A DNA stretch of 64,000 bases, taken from assembly GCF_009800925.1 (NCBI RefSeq), contig NZ_WOYF01000001.1, positions 310,001-374,000 of the forward strand, read 5' to 3'. Each line of letters starts with the position of its first letter. Position 1 is the first letter of the stretch. The stretch is from Budvicia diplopodorum (lineage in GTDB: Bacteria; Pseudomonadota; Gammaproteobacteria; Enterobacterales; Enterobacteriaceae). Positions 56,348 to 64,000 of the stretch are shown here, piece by piece. The translations under genes and the position numbers were made by a program. Under the pieces are notes generated by a model. That model saw nothing but the letters and a program-made list of their open reading frames with translations. It ran no database searches and was not told the DNA's origin.

Positions 56348-58324
56348 TTAAAACGTATAATCAGCAGCAATGAAATAACGACGGCCTTCCTCATTGTAGC
56401 TATAAACATCGCGGTCTAACTGCTTATCAACTAGGTTAAGTACCCCGGCCCGCAGCTTAAGCTTTTTGGTCGCCTGATAGGCTCCGCCGGTATTCCAGAC
56501 CATATAACCGCCCGGTGTGGCGCTAGTCGCCGCAATCGCGCGTTGCTTGCCGGTATAGTTGGCCGAAACGTAGAACGACCAGTCATCCAGCGGGTTCCAG
56601 TCTACGGTGCCATTCGCCGTATGGAACGGACGCTCCTTCAGCGGCTTATCGCCACCGTTGCTTAAATCGCGGGCATCGTTATAGGTGTAGTTCAGCGTTG
56701 CTTTCCACAGTTCACCAATCGGCATCGATATTTCGGTCTCCACCCCGCGAATACGGGCTTTATTTACGTTGTAATAACCAAAAACAGGCGCGCCGGTACG
56801 CGGGTCGAATCCAATAAAGTTCGGGTATGACGGAGCCAGTGACCGAGTGCCAGTACGGTTAATGCCAATCATGTCTTCAATGTTATTCTCAAATACCGTC
56901 ACGCTGGTATTCAGCCCCTCCAGCACGCCTTCATGGCCGGAGTAATAAACACCAAACTCGTAGTTCTCACTGGTCTCTGGCTTAAGGTCAGGATTACCAG
57001 AAACAACGCAGGCTCCCCGGCAAGATGGCGACTGCCAGTCCGGGCTCAGTTGGAGCAATGAAGGCGCTTTAAACGCTTTGGCCCATCCGCTTTTTAGCGT
57101 CACGCTATCCGTGGCGTTAAAAACGATATAGGCCCGTGGGCTCCAGTGAGTACCGTAATTTTCGTGATTATCCATGCGGGTACCGGCAGTCAACGCCAGA
57201 CTATCGAGAATACGCCACTCATCTTCCAAGAATACCGCATGCTGTTTAACCGAAGTAGAACCGCTGTTCTTCAAGTTTTCCGGATCGGAAAGCTCATCTT
57301 TACGTAGCTCTCCGCCAAAGGTCACGATTTGGTTAATCGCATTCACCGGCAGAACAAATTTGCCATCGACGGTATTATTTTTAGAGGTAATCTGATTAGT
57401 GCTGAAGTTATCTAATTTCTCACCGTAAAAACGCAGCTCGGAGTTAGCGATTTCCCAATTACCATGATGGGAAATCCCATAGTTTTGGCGCTCCAGACGG
57501 GTTTGACTTAACGAATCAGAATTTCTGTCCTGACGGTCAAAGCCATAGTTGAGTAAAACTTCCTGATTATCTGTTGGCGTAACGGAAAACTCGACGTTAC
57601 CATCCCGGCTTTTATAACCTTCGATTCCGCCCTGAAATCCCGAGGCATTAACGCTTGAAGGCTTTGGCTGGTCTTTATCGCGTTGAGCAAAATTGCCAAA
57701 CAGTTTAACGCCCAGCAAATCATCAATCAGTGGGCCGCTGGTATATAGGCTAGTGTTGTAGCTATCACCGGTATCCCGATGTTCCTGAATAGTCGCGTCT
57801 ACGCTCAGGTTGGTGGACCACGTTTTTTTGGTCTTTTTAGTAATAATATTAACCACACCGCCCAGTGCATCAGACCCGTACAGGGATGACATCGGGCCAC
57901 GTACAACTTCAATACGCTCAATAGCGTTAGCCGGAACCCAGCTCAGGTCATAGTCATTATGGCGAAATACCGCATTGCGTGAGTTAACCCGTTTACCATC
58001 CACCAAAATCAGGGTATAGCTGCTGTCTAGCCCCCGGATGCTGACTCCACGCCGGTTATCACCCTCATTGGTCAGCTGAACGCCCGGAACTTCCTGCAGG
58101 ATATCTTTCAGGTTTTGCACCGGTTTTTTATCTAAATCTTCACGAGTGATAACGCTAATACTGGCCGGTGCATCCTTCAAACTCTGCTCTACCGACGATG
58201 CAGTAACAACCATGGTTTGATCTTCCGATGCGGCAAAAACAGAAACACTGGTAAGTAAAAGCGGTATATATACCGCTGCGCGGATAGCCGGGTTAAGTCT
58301 TAGCTTTACCTTATTTAATAACAT
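56348..58324 (-). CDS. cirA: TonB-dependent catecholate siderophore receptor CirA
   Basis: A 658-residue outer-membrane receptor very close to E. coli CirA. A signal peptide ends SVFA. The TonB box is [12 protein letters not shown], and the plug (about 40-160) has [26 protein letters not shown] and [25 protein letters not shown]. The 22-strand barrel ends in [12 protein letters not shown] with terminal phenylalanine. A cysteine pair lies in [10 protein letters not shown]. It takes up Fe(III) bound to dihydroxybenzoate-type breakdown products and serves as a colicin receptor in E. coli. A Fur box lies upstream, and an FecBCD-type ABC transporter is encoded next to it. Confidence 0.95.
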   Translation of the reverse strand: MLLNKVKLRLNPAIRAAVYIPLLLTSVSVFAASEDQTMVVTASSVEQSLKDAPASISVITREDLDKKPVQNLKDILQEVPGVQLTNEGDNRRGVSIRGLDSSYTLILVDGKRVNSRNAVFRHNDYDLSWVPANAIERIEVVRGPMSSLYGSDALGGVVNIITKKTKKTWSTNLSVDATIQEHRDTGDSYNTSLYTSGPLIDDLLGVKLFGNFAQRDKDQPKPSSVNASGFQGGIEGYKSRDGNVEFSVTPTDNQEVLLNYGFDRQDRNSDSLSQTRLERQNYGISHHGNWEIANSELRFYGEKLDNFSTNQITSKNNTVDGKFVLPVNAINQIVTFGGELRKDELSDPENLKNSGSTSVKQHAVFLEDEWRILDSLALTAGTRMDNHENYGTHWSPRAYIVFNATDSVTLKSGWAKAFKAPSLLQLSPDWQSPSCRGACVVSGNPDLKPETSENYEFGVYYSGHEGVLEGLNTSVTVFENNIEDMIGINRTGTRSLAPSYPNFIGFDPRTGAPVFGYYNVNKARIRGVETEISMPIGELWKATLNYTYNDARDLSNGGDKPLKERPFHTANGTVDWNPLDDWSFYVSANYTGKQRAIAATSATPGGYMVWNTGGAYQATKKLKLRAGVLNLVDKQLDRDVYSYNEEGRRYFIAADYTF

Positions 58325-58540
58325 GGGATCCTCATTCTATTCATGAATTTTTATAATCTTTTTTTATTAAAATACTGTTTATTCATGCCAATACGCTAAA
58401 AGGCTGTTTATCTTATCCAGCCCTCATCACCTGAAAAATGGCAAAAAGTTCCCCTCTCTGACTAGGGTTAAATCAGAGAAATAGCATCGACACAAATTGT
58501 CACTAAAAGTTACAAAACGGAACGCGCCAACATTAATACA

Positions 58541-58559
58541 AATAATTCTCATTATCAAT
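58541..58559 (-). promoter_or_regulatory. Fur box upstream of cirA
   Basis: The minus strand reads ATTGATAATGAGAATTATT, which matches the Fur repeat (GATAATGATAATCATTATC) over most positions. It lies about 220 bases before cirA in the only intergenic space between cirA and the ABC genes. Confidence 0.75.
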
Positions 58560-58738
58560 AACAATTATTGTAAGGGTATTACTGATGGGGTAAAGGTTGC
58601 TTAGCGGACGCTCAAAAAAGGACAGTACGGCGAATGGGGTTTGTGCTATATCAACATAAAGATAACCTACATCGCGGGAGAAAATAATTCCCCAGCGATG
58701 TGGGCGTTTAATCGGCCTTATCGCGGCAAACTAGCGCA

Positions 58739-59530
58739 TTAACACTCACAGACTGAATGTTCAATTAGCCCATCAATTAGTACCTGAGGACGACCAAAAG
58801 AACAGCGTTCAATACGACCACGAACGCCGTAAACCTTAGCCAGACTCTCTGGCGTAATCACCTCTTCAGGCCTGCCGTCGGCAATTAGATCGCCGTTTTG
58901 TAGCATCAGAACATGATCGCCGTGGCGCAAAGCAATGTTGATATCGTGCACCACCACAACGGTCACAATATTTCTCTTCTGGGTCTCTCTGCGAACTAAA
59001 TCCATCACGTGGAACTGATAGTTAAGATCCAATGCACTAAGCGGCTCATCTAATAGCAACAGTGAAGGCTGGCGAATCAGTGATTGAGCCAACCCGACCA
59101 ACTGCTTCTGCCCGCCAGAAAGCTGATCTAAATAGCTCAGAGCCAAATGAGAAATGCCCAGCTGTTCAAGTAAACACATGACTTCGCTTTCGCTTTGATC
59201 GCTACTGTGGCCTCCCGATGCCCGCTGAGCGACCACAATCGATTCTAGAACGTGCAGGTGCACGCCCGCGGGTAAAGACTGCGGTAAATACACCACGTTT
59301 TTAGCCCGTTCAATGAACGGCATTTGCATTAAATCTCGATCGTCAAGCAGCAGCTCCCCGGTAGCATGGTTCAGCCCGGCCAGAGAACGTAATAACGTGG
59401 ATTTTCCGCTGCCGTTTGGCCCCAGCAGAACGGTTATTTCACCGCGGGATAACATGGGAATAGAGAGATCTTTAATGATCGGCTTTCTTGGGTATCCGGC
59501 ATTAAAGTGTTTAGCCTGTAAACCGCTCAT
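58739..59530 (-). CDS. Iron-siderophore ABC transporter, ATP-binding protein
   Basis: A 263-residue FecE/FepC-like ATPase. Walker A is LLGPNGSGKSTLLRSLAGL near residue 34, the Q-loop follows, the signature is DQLSGGQKQLVGLAQSLI near residue 138 and Walker B is PSLLLLDEPLSALDLNYQ; the switch histidine is in VVVVHDINIAL. The C-terminus has a Cys-containing tail (CSFG...SVCEC) not typical of the family. The ATG overlaps the stop of the permease gene by one base (TAATG), so the two are translationally coupled. It energises import of a ferric chelate. Confidence 0.92.
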   Translation of the reverse strand: MSGLQAKHFNAGYPRKPIIKDLSIPMLSRGEITVLLGPNGSGKSTLLRSLAGLNHATGELLLDDRDLMQMPFIERAKNVVYLPQSLPAGVHLHVLESIVVAQRASGGHSSDQSESEVMCLLEQLGISHLALSYLDQLSGGQKQLVGLAQSLIRQPSLLLLDEPLSALDLNYQFHVMDLVRRETQKRNIVTVVVVHDINIALRHGDHVLMLQNGDLIADGRPEEVITPESLAKVYGVRGRIERCSFGRPQVLIDGLIEHSVCEC

Positions 59531-60621
59531 TACACGTTCCCCCTATGGCGCAAAATAATACTCAGGAAGAACGGCACGCCGACCAGTGATGTCACTATTC
59601 CAACGGGAATAATCACGCCCGGAATTAAATTTTTTGATGCAACGGAAGCCATCGACAGCACCAAGGCGCCAATAAGGGCACTGGCCGGAAGATAAAAACG
59701 GTGGTCTTCGCCAAAAACTAGCCGGGCAATATGCGGAGCAACCAAGCCAATAAAGCCGATAGGCCCGACAAAGGCAACGGCAAGCGCAGAGAGAATGCTA
59801 ATACGCAATAATGAGGTTAAGCGTAAACGGCGAACGTCAATACCGAAGCTGCTCGCCCGATCTTCGCCTAGCCTTAACGCCGTCAGCTTCCATGCGTTAA
59901 GCATCGACCACGGGAACAGCACCAAAAAGACCGCTAGAAGAACAGCTAGCTTAATCCACGTCGCTCTTGCCAGGCTCCCCATGGTCCAGAACACCAGCCC
60001 CTGCAACGTATCTTCTGAAGCAATAAATTGCATCATCGAGACCAGCGCATTAAAGGTGAATACCAACGCAATACCGAACAGTACCACGCCAGAGGTCGCA
60101 ACCCGAGTCCAGCGGGTGACGGCATCCAGCATAAACGCCGCTAACAGCGCAAAGAGAAAGGCATTGGCCGAAATAAACCACTGCGGGTCAATGCCTGGAA
60201 TACCAATGCCCAAAACGATGGCTAACGCAGCACCAAACGCTGCCGCTGAAGAGACCCCTAAGGTAAACGGGCTGGCCAGTGGGTTATTCAGAATAGTCTG
60301 CATTTCAGCACCGGCAAGGCCCAACGCCATACCGACCACAACGGCCATCAGCGCGTAAGGCAGGCGAATATCCCAAACGATAACCTGAGTACCCGCATCG
60401 ACCGTTTCGGGATACCATAAGGTTTGCCACAGTTCGCTGACCGCTAGGCCGGAAGGCCCCATAACAAAATCTAATACCAGCGATCCAATAATCGCCACAA
60501 TGACCAAAGCCATTACCATCAGACGTTGACGTAAAATTCCATGGTAGCGCTGCATCACGCTGATATCAGCCGGGGCCTTCGTTCCTACTATTGAATCTGT
60601 ACTTAAGCTCATTAATAACAA
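59530..60621 (-). CDS. Iron-siderophore ABC transporter, FecCD-family permease
   Basis: A 363-residue inner-membrane permease with about ten helices. Conserved FecCD/BtuC features are AGAEMQTILNNPLASPFTLGVSSAAAFGAALAIVLG near residue 105, RLRLTSLLRISILSALAVAFVGPIGFIGLVAPHIARL near residue 270 (contains the coupling EAA-like loop), and the C-terminal VIIPVGIVTSLVGVPFFLSIILRHR. As a single permease it would form a homodimer like BtuC2. It lies 43 bases after the binding-protein gene and overlaps the ATPase gene by one base. Confidence 0.92.
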   Translation of the reverse strand: MLLMSLSTDSIVGTKAPADISVMQRYHGILRQRLMVMALVIVAIIGSLVLDFVMGPSGLAVSELWQTLWYPETVDAGTQVIVWDIRLPYALMAVVVGMALGLAGAEMQTILNNPLASPFTLGVSSAAAFGAALAIVLGIGIPGIDPQWFISANAFLFALLAAFMLDAVTRWTRVATSGVVLFGIALVFTFNALVSMMQFIASEDTLQGLVFWTMGSLARATWIKLAVLLAVFLVLFPWSMLNAWKLTALRLGEDRASSFGIDVRRLRLTSLLRISILSALAVAFVGPIGFIGLVAPHIARLVFGEDHRFYLPASALIGALVLSMASVASKNLIPGVIIPVGIVTSLVGVPFFLSIILRHRGNV

Positions 60622-60664
60622 CCATTATTACTTTGTTACCGAATATTTTTTATTCGAATTATTA

Positions 60665-61810
60665 TTATTTTTTATCAGCCTGTGGCCCAACCCAGTACGT
60701 ACCAGACGGCTCAATGGCTAAGAAATCTTTATATAACGTTTCCATCGTTTTTTGAGTATCAATATCTTTGAATCGCTCAGGATAGAACCATTTAGCAAAT
60801 TCTTGAATTGCCAGCACATTATACGGCGAATTATAGAAACTATGCCAGATAGCATAAACCCGGCCCTGTTTTACCGCCGGTAGCGTTTCAATCCCCTTGC
60901 GGGTTAATACGCTGTTCAGACTGTCGCGCGCTACGTCATAAGATACATCAGCTCCCAGCTTGATTCCGAGGCCTTTTACGTCCGCACCGCGGGCGCCGCT
61001 CGCGATATAAACGTCAGGATTAGTCGCAATAATCTTCTCAAGATTCACCGTACCTAATGCCCCCGGCAGCAACTCTTTGGCAATATTAATACCCCCGGCT
61101 AAGTCAATAAAATCGCCCATATTACCGTTACCGGCAGTACCACAGCACTCTTCAGCAGTGGCGGCTTTTAGCTCGATAAACACCTTAGGCTTTTTATCCT
61201 GTGGAATGGATTGAGTTATATCAGTAATTTTAGCCACATTGTCTTCATAGAATTTGATGTAGCGCTCGGCCTGAGCTTCACGCTGTAAAGCTTTGCCTAA
61301 CATTCGCATACTCGGTACGGTATTTTTCAGTGGGGAAGTACGAAAATCGATAAATATCACCGGTACGCCGGCTTTTTCAAGCTGAGTGACCAGTTCGCTG
61401 TTACGCCCCGGACCATGACCCGAGAGGCCAAAAATAGCCACATCAGGGTTTAGCGTTAACACTTTTTCAGCGCTAACGCTTTCGGCGGTGGTATTACCAA
61501 TTAATGGAATTTTATCGATTTCAGGGAATTTCTTTTTATAGCTCGCATAGGTATGAGGATCTAACTTGCGAAGATCGCCCTGCCAGCCAGCAATGCGCGA
61601 TAGCGGTTTGTCGCCTTCAAGTAGCGCAACAGCGTAAATTAAACGCCCTTCACCTAACAGAATCCGGTCTACTTTTTTTGGTAACTCAACCTGACGCCCG
61701 GCGATATCGGTAATAGACTCAGCCCATGCCCCGGCGCTCAATAAGAGCGAGCTGCCCAGTAACAGAGATGCGCTAAAACGCTTAGCCTGTGAACTCTTTA
61801 GTTGCCCCAT
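60665..61810 (-). CDS. Iron-siderophore ABC transporter, periplasmic binding protein
   Basis: A 381-residue solute-binding protein of the FepB/BtuF/FecB fold. I start at MGQLKSSQAKRF, preceded by GGGAAAAGG; the frame is open 16 codons upstream. A signal peptide ends SAGAWA. Then come ESITDIAGRQVELPKKVDRILLGEGRLIYAVALLEG, typical of the N-lobe, and a conserved PDVYIASGARG in the C-lobe. It is first in a three-gene operon and has a Fur box upstream. The whole set with a CirA-like receptor resembles the Yersinia Yiu iron-uptake system, but I name no gene. Confidence 0.88.
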   Translation of the reverse strand: MGQLKSSQAKRFSASLLLGSSLLLSAGAWAESITDIAGRQVELPKKVDRILLGEGRLIYAVALLEGDKPLSRIAGWQGDLRKLDPHTYASYKKKFPEIDKIPLIGNTTAESVSAEKVLTLNPDVAIFGLSGHGPGRNSELVTQLEKAGVPVIFIDFRTSPLKNTVPSMRMLGKALQREAQAERYIKFYEDNVAKITDITQSIPQDKKPKVFIELKAATAEECCGTAGNGNMGDFIDLAGGINIAKELLPGALGTVNLEKIIATNPDVYIASGARGADVKGLGIKLGADVSYDVARDSLNSVLTRKGIETLPAVKQGRVYAIWHSFYNSPYNVLAIQEFAKWFYPERFKDIDTQKTMETLYKDFLAIEPSGTYWVGPQADKK

Positions 61811-61860
61811 AACGGTACCTTTTCCCGACGGATTTAAAGAGTGCAAACAATAATGCAAAA

Positions 61861-61879
61861 GAGAACGATTATCAATAAC
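61861..61879 (-). promoter_or_regulatory. Fur box upstream of the ABC transporter operon
   Basis: GAGAACGATTATCAATAAC (plus strand) matches the 19-base Fur consensus at about 14 positions and lies 50 bases before the binding-protein start codon. Confidence 0.75.
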
Positions 61880-61931
61880 GAATACCGTAAAACCCCCAGC
61901 TGAAAAGGCTTTATGCGGTATAGATCAAAGA

Positions 61932-61967
61932 GGTAAAAAAAAAGACGGCATATTCATTGCCGTCTTT
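61932..61967 (-). terminator. Terminator of lysP
   Basis: A perfect 10-bp stem AAAGACGGCA/TGCCGTCTTT. On the minus strand it is followed by about nine T residues, 20 bases after the lysP stop. Confidence 0.88.
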
Positions 61968-61986
61968 AGATTTTAAACGTGGCTCA

Positions 61987-63486
61987 TTAGTCATGTTTAA
62001 TCAGAGTATCTGGAAATTCCATGTCTTTGTAATGAATGAACTTGGTTCTTTTAACCAGCTTATAGCCAAACCAGATAACCAAGAACACTGGAATACCAAT
62101 ATAGGTTGCGGCTACCCCAGTCCAGTCAATCGTATCCTGCAGGAATGCCTGATAGTTCTGACCTAGCGTGATAATCAAACACAGCACAAACGCAAAAATA
62201 GGCCCCAGCGGGAAGAAGCCTGAACGGTAAGGTAAGTCGCTCAGGTCACGCCCTTGCTTAATATAGCCACGGCGGAAGCGATAGTGGCTGATAGCAATGC
62301 CCAACCAGGCGATAAAACCGGTCATGCCCGACGTGTTCAACAGCCACAGATAAACCTGCTGATTACCAAACATTGAGGTCAAGAAGCACAGGCCAGCGAC
62401 GACGGTAGTGGCAATTAACGCATTGCGCGGAACGCCGCCCGCCGAAAGCTTAGCAAAAATCTTAGGCGCTTTACCTTCGCTGGCCAGCGCATACAGCATA
62501 CGCGTAGACGCATACATACCGGAATTACCCGCAGAGAGCACTGACGTCAGAATAACCGCATTCATCACTGCCGCTGCCGATAGCAGCCCAGCATGCTGGA
62601 ATACTAAGGTGAACGGGCTAACGCTGATATCAGTTTCATCATTACGCAGCAGGCTCGGATCGGTATAAGGAATCAGCACGCTAACGATCAGGATAGCGAA
62701 AATATAGAACAGAAGAATACGCCAGAACACCTGACGCACCGCTCGTGGAATATTACGACCCGGATCTTCTGACTCACCGGCAGCAATACCGATCAGCTCC
62801 GTTCCCTGAAAGGAGAAGCCTACGATCATTGCGACACCAATCATGGTAGAAAACCCGCCGGAGAACGGCGCATCGCCGATAGTCCAGTTGTGCCACCCGG
62901 ATGACGGGCCGCCTTTCAATATGCCAAAAATCATCAACAGGCCAAGCCCAATAAAGATAATGACGGTAACGACCTTGATTAATGAAAACCAGAACTCGGC
63001 TTCGCCGAATCCTTTAACTGAAATGTAATTGAGTAAGAATATCAAGCCCAAAAACAGGGCACTCCATATCCAGTTAGGTAAACCCAGAGGAGCTTCCGGG
63101 AACCAATATTGCATCACCAGCTGTGCGGCAACTAAGTCAACCGCAACGGTAACCGCCCAGTTATACCAGTAGTTCCAGCCCAACGCGAAGCCAAACCCGG
63201 GCTCAACATATTTGGCGCCATAGGTAGAAAAAGAACCCGACACCGGCATATATGCAGCCAGTTCACCTAGGCTAGTCATCAAAAAATAAACCATCAGACC
63301 AATGATTGCATACGATAACAGTGCGCCGCCGGGGCCTGCCTGAGCAATAGTTGCACCGGAAGCAACAAATAAACCGGTACCAATCGAGCCACCAACGGCG
63401 ATCATGGTTAAATGCCGGGCTTTAAGCACTCGGCGCAGTTTAGGCGCACCGCTATGCGTTGAGGTATTAGATTCAACCTGAGCCAT
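61987..63486 (-). CDS. lysP: Lysine-specific permease LysP
   Basis: A 499-residue APC-family transporter with 12 membrane helices, almost collinear with E. coli LysP: LKARHLTMIAVGGSIGTGLFVASGATIAQAGPGGALLSY, LGELAAYMPVSGSFSTYGAKYV, GFALGWNYWYNWAVTVAVDLVAAQLVMQYWFP, GFSFQGTELIGIAAGESEDP and NTSGMTGFIAWLGIAISHYRFRRGY. It imports lysine by proton symport and, in E. coli, also restrains the acid-stress regulator CadC. I start at MAQVESNTS because the longer frame adds a non-conserved stretch. cirA and yeiH are also its neighbours in E. coli. Confidence 0.95.
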   Translation of the reverse strand: MAQVESNTSTHSGAPKLRRVLKARHLTMIAVGGSIGTGLFVASGATIAQAGPGGALLSYAIIGLMVYFLMTSLGELAAYMPVSGSFSTYGAKYVEPGFGFALGWNYWYNWAVTVAVDLVAAQLVMQYWFPEAPLGLPNWIWSALFLGLIFLLNYISVKGFGEAEFWFSLIKVVTVIIFIGLGLLMIFGILKGGPSSGWHNWTIGDAPFSGGFSTMIGVAMIVGFSFQGTELIGIAAGESEDPGRNIPRAVRQVFWRILLFYIFAILIVSVLIPYTDPSLLRNDETDISVSPFTLVFQHAGLLSAAAVMNAVILTSVLSAGNSGMYASTRMLYALASEGKAPKIFAKLSAGGVPRNALIATTVVAGLCFLTSMFGNQQVYLWLLNTSGMTGFIAWLGIAISHYRFRRGYIKQGRDLSDLPYRSGFFPLGPIFAFVLCLIITLGQNYQAFLQDTIDWTGVAATYIGIPVFLVIWFGYKLVKRTKFIHYKDMEFPDTLIKHD

Positions 63487-63801
63487 TCGTAACCTATATC
63501 TACAGCTAAAAGTAAGTAGATTGTAACAAATGATAGGATGCTCGATAACACCAATCCCCCAAATATAAGATTCGTTCATAACTTACAAAAAGTTATTAGC
63601 CAGACCCCATAATGTGGAGAGATTCAATTACGCTAAATTTGGGTAAAAATGGATAGCTCAGACGATCTTTCAATAAATTGAGCGCCAATATGTTGCTTTA
63701 CCGCTTATACCGATAAGTTATAAACATATAATCAATTTCTCTTTTATCGCTAATTCCTTTATTTTATAGCCATCTTTTCAACAATTCTGAGTCACTTTTC
63801 C
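63487..63801. other. Divergent intergenic region lysP / yeiH
   Basis: About 315 bases. In E. coli the LysR-type regulator yeiE lies between lysP and yeiH; it is missing here and no remnant was recognised. Promoters for both genes should be here. Confidence 0.5.
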
Positions 63802-64000
63802 ATGCATCAAATCCGTAGCCGGACAGCATTCAAACAACATCCATTCGGATTCATCCCCCCTCTGTTGCCGGGATTATTGCTGGCAGGCCTCATTACCGGA
63901 ATTTCAATGTATGCCGCTACGCTACCGGTGATGTCTAATCTTGGGCTAAGCGCGCTGACCTTAGCCATCGTCATCGGAATGGTGCTGGGCAATGCGGTCT
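63802..64000 (+). CDS. yeiH: YeiH-family membrane protein (N-terminal part)
   Basis: The gene runs off the right edge after 66 codons. The visible part has a basic start (MHQIRSRTAFKQHPFG), then FIPPLLPGLLLAGLITGISMY and LGLSALTLAIVIGMVLGN, matching the N-terminus of E. coli YeiH (UPF0324, putative sulfate exporter family). The position next to lysP supports it. Function in enterobacteria is not established. Confidence 0.85.
   Translation, partial: MHQIRSRTAFKQHPFGFIPPLLPGLLLAGLITGISMYAATLPVMSNLGLSALTLAIVIGMVLGNAV

Overview
The window reads as chromosome from an enterobacterium (order Enterobacterales). clpA-clpS, ybjD, hcp-hcr, ybjT and amiD follow an E. coli-like order. So do yegH-asmA-dcd, apbC/metG and cirA-lysP-yeiH. 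Protein similarity to E. coli is high in these blocks but many E. coli neighbours are missing, which suggests a family away from Escherichia. Budviciaceae is a guess from gene content, not something shown by the sequence. All calls come from reading the sequence and from remembered family sequences; no search was run.

Layout. 1-9.1 kb: core genes for proteolysis (clpA, clpS), a DNA-repair-like nuclease (ybjD), nitric-oxide detoxification (hcp-hcr with FNR and NsrR-like sites), ybjT and amiD. 9.4-17.6 kb: accessory envelope and metabolic genes. These are a rhomboid protease, a three-gene lipoprotein/CsgG/LpoB-like operon, and a three-gene operon of an adenylate-forming enzyme, an MBL hydrolase and a YbjS-like reductase. 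17.7-23.3 kb: a decayed yqhD-like gene, a Cnu/YdgT homologue, two identical tRNA-Asn genes flanking a membrane c-di-GMP phosphodiesterase, and a DinQ/ZorO-like type I toxin with a probable divergent RNA antitoxin.

23.4-32.5 kb: a carbohydrate catabolic cluster that looks imported. A YhfZ-type regulator and a LacD/LsrF-type aldolase are divergent from an AgpS-like FAD oxidoreductase, an FGGY kinase, a PfkB kinase and a sugar porter. A RbsD/FucU-like protein and a second porter follow, in visibly more AT-rich DNA. 32.7-40.9 kb: a chaperone-usher fimbrial operon with two near-identical pilins, a chaperone, an usher, a minor pilin and two tip adhesins that share a C-terminal half. 40.9-43.4 kb: long AT-rich non-coding DNA with an IS3-family remnant and an unusual array of TCGCGA-like motifs before ptsG.

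43.4-64 kb: core genes again. These are ptsG with a CRP site, tmaR, galE, gnd, yegH, asmA, dcd, apbC, metG, a Fur-box-associated catecholate siderophore receptor (cirA) with an FecBCD-type ABC transporter, lysP and the start of yeiH.

The best candidates for something undescribed are the sugar cluster with its perfect 10-2-10 palindrome, the adenylate-forming/MBL/YbjS operon, the lipoprotein-LpoB-CsgG trio, and the motif array upstream of ptsG.
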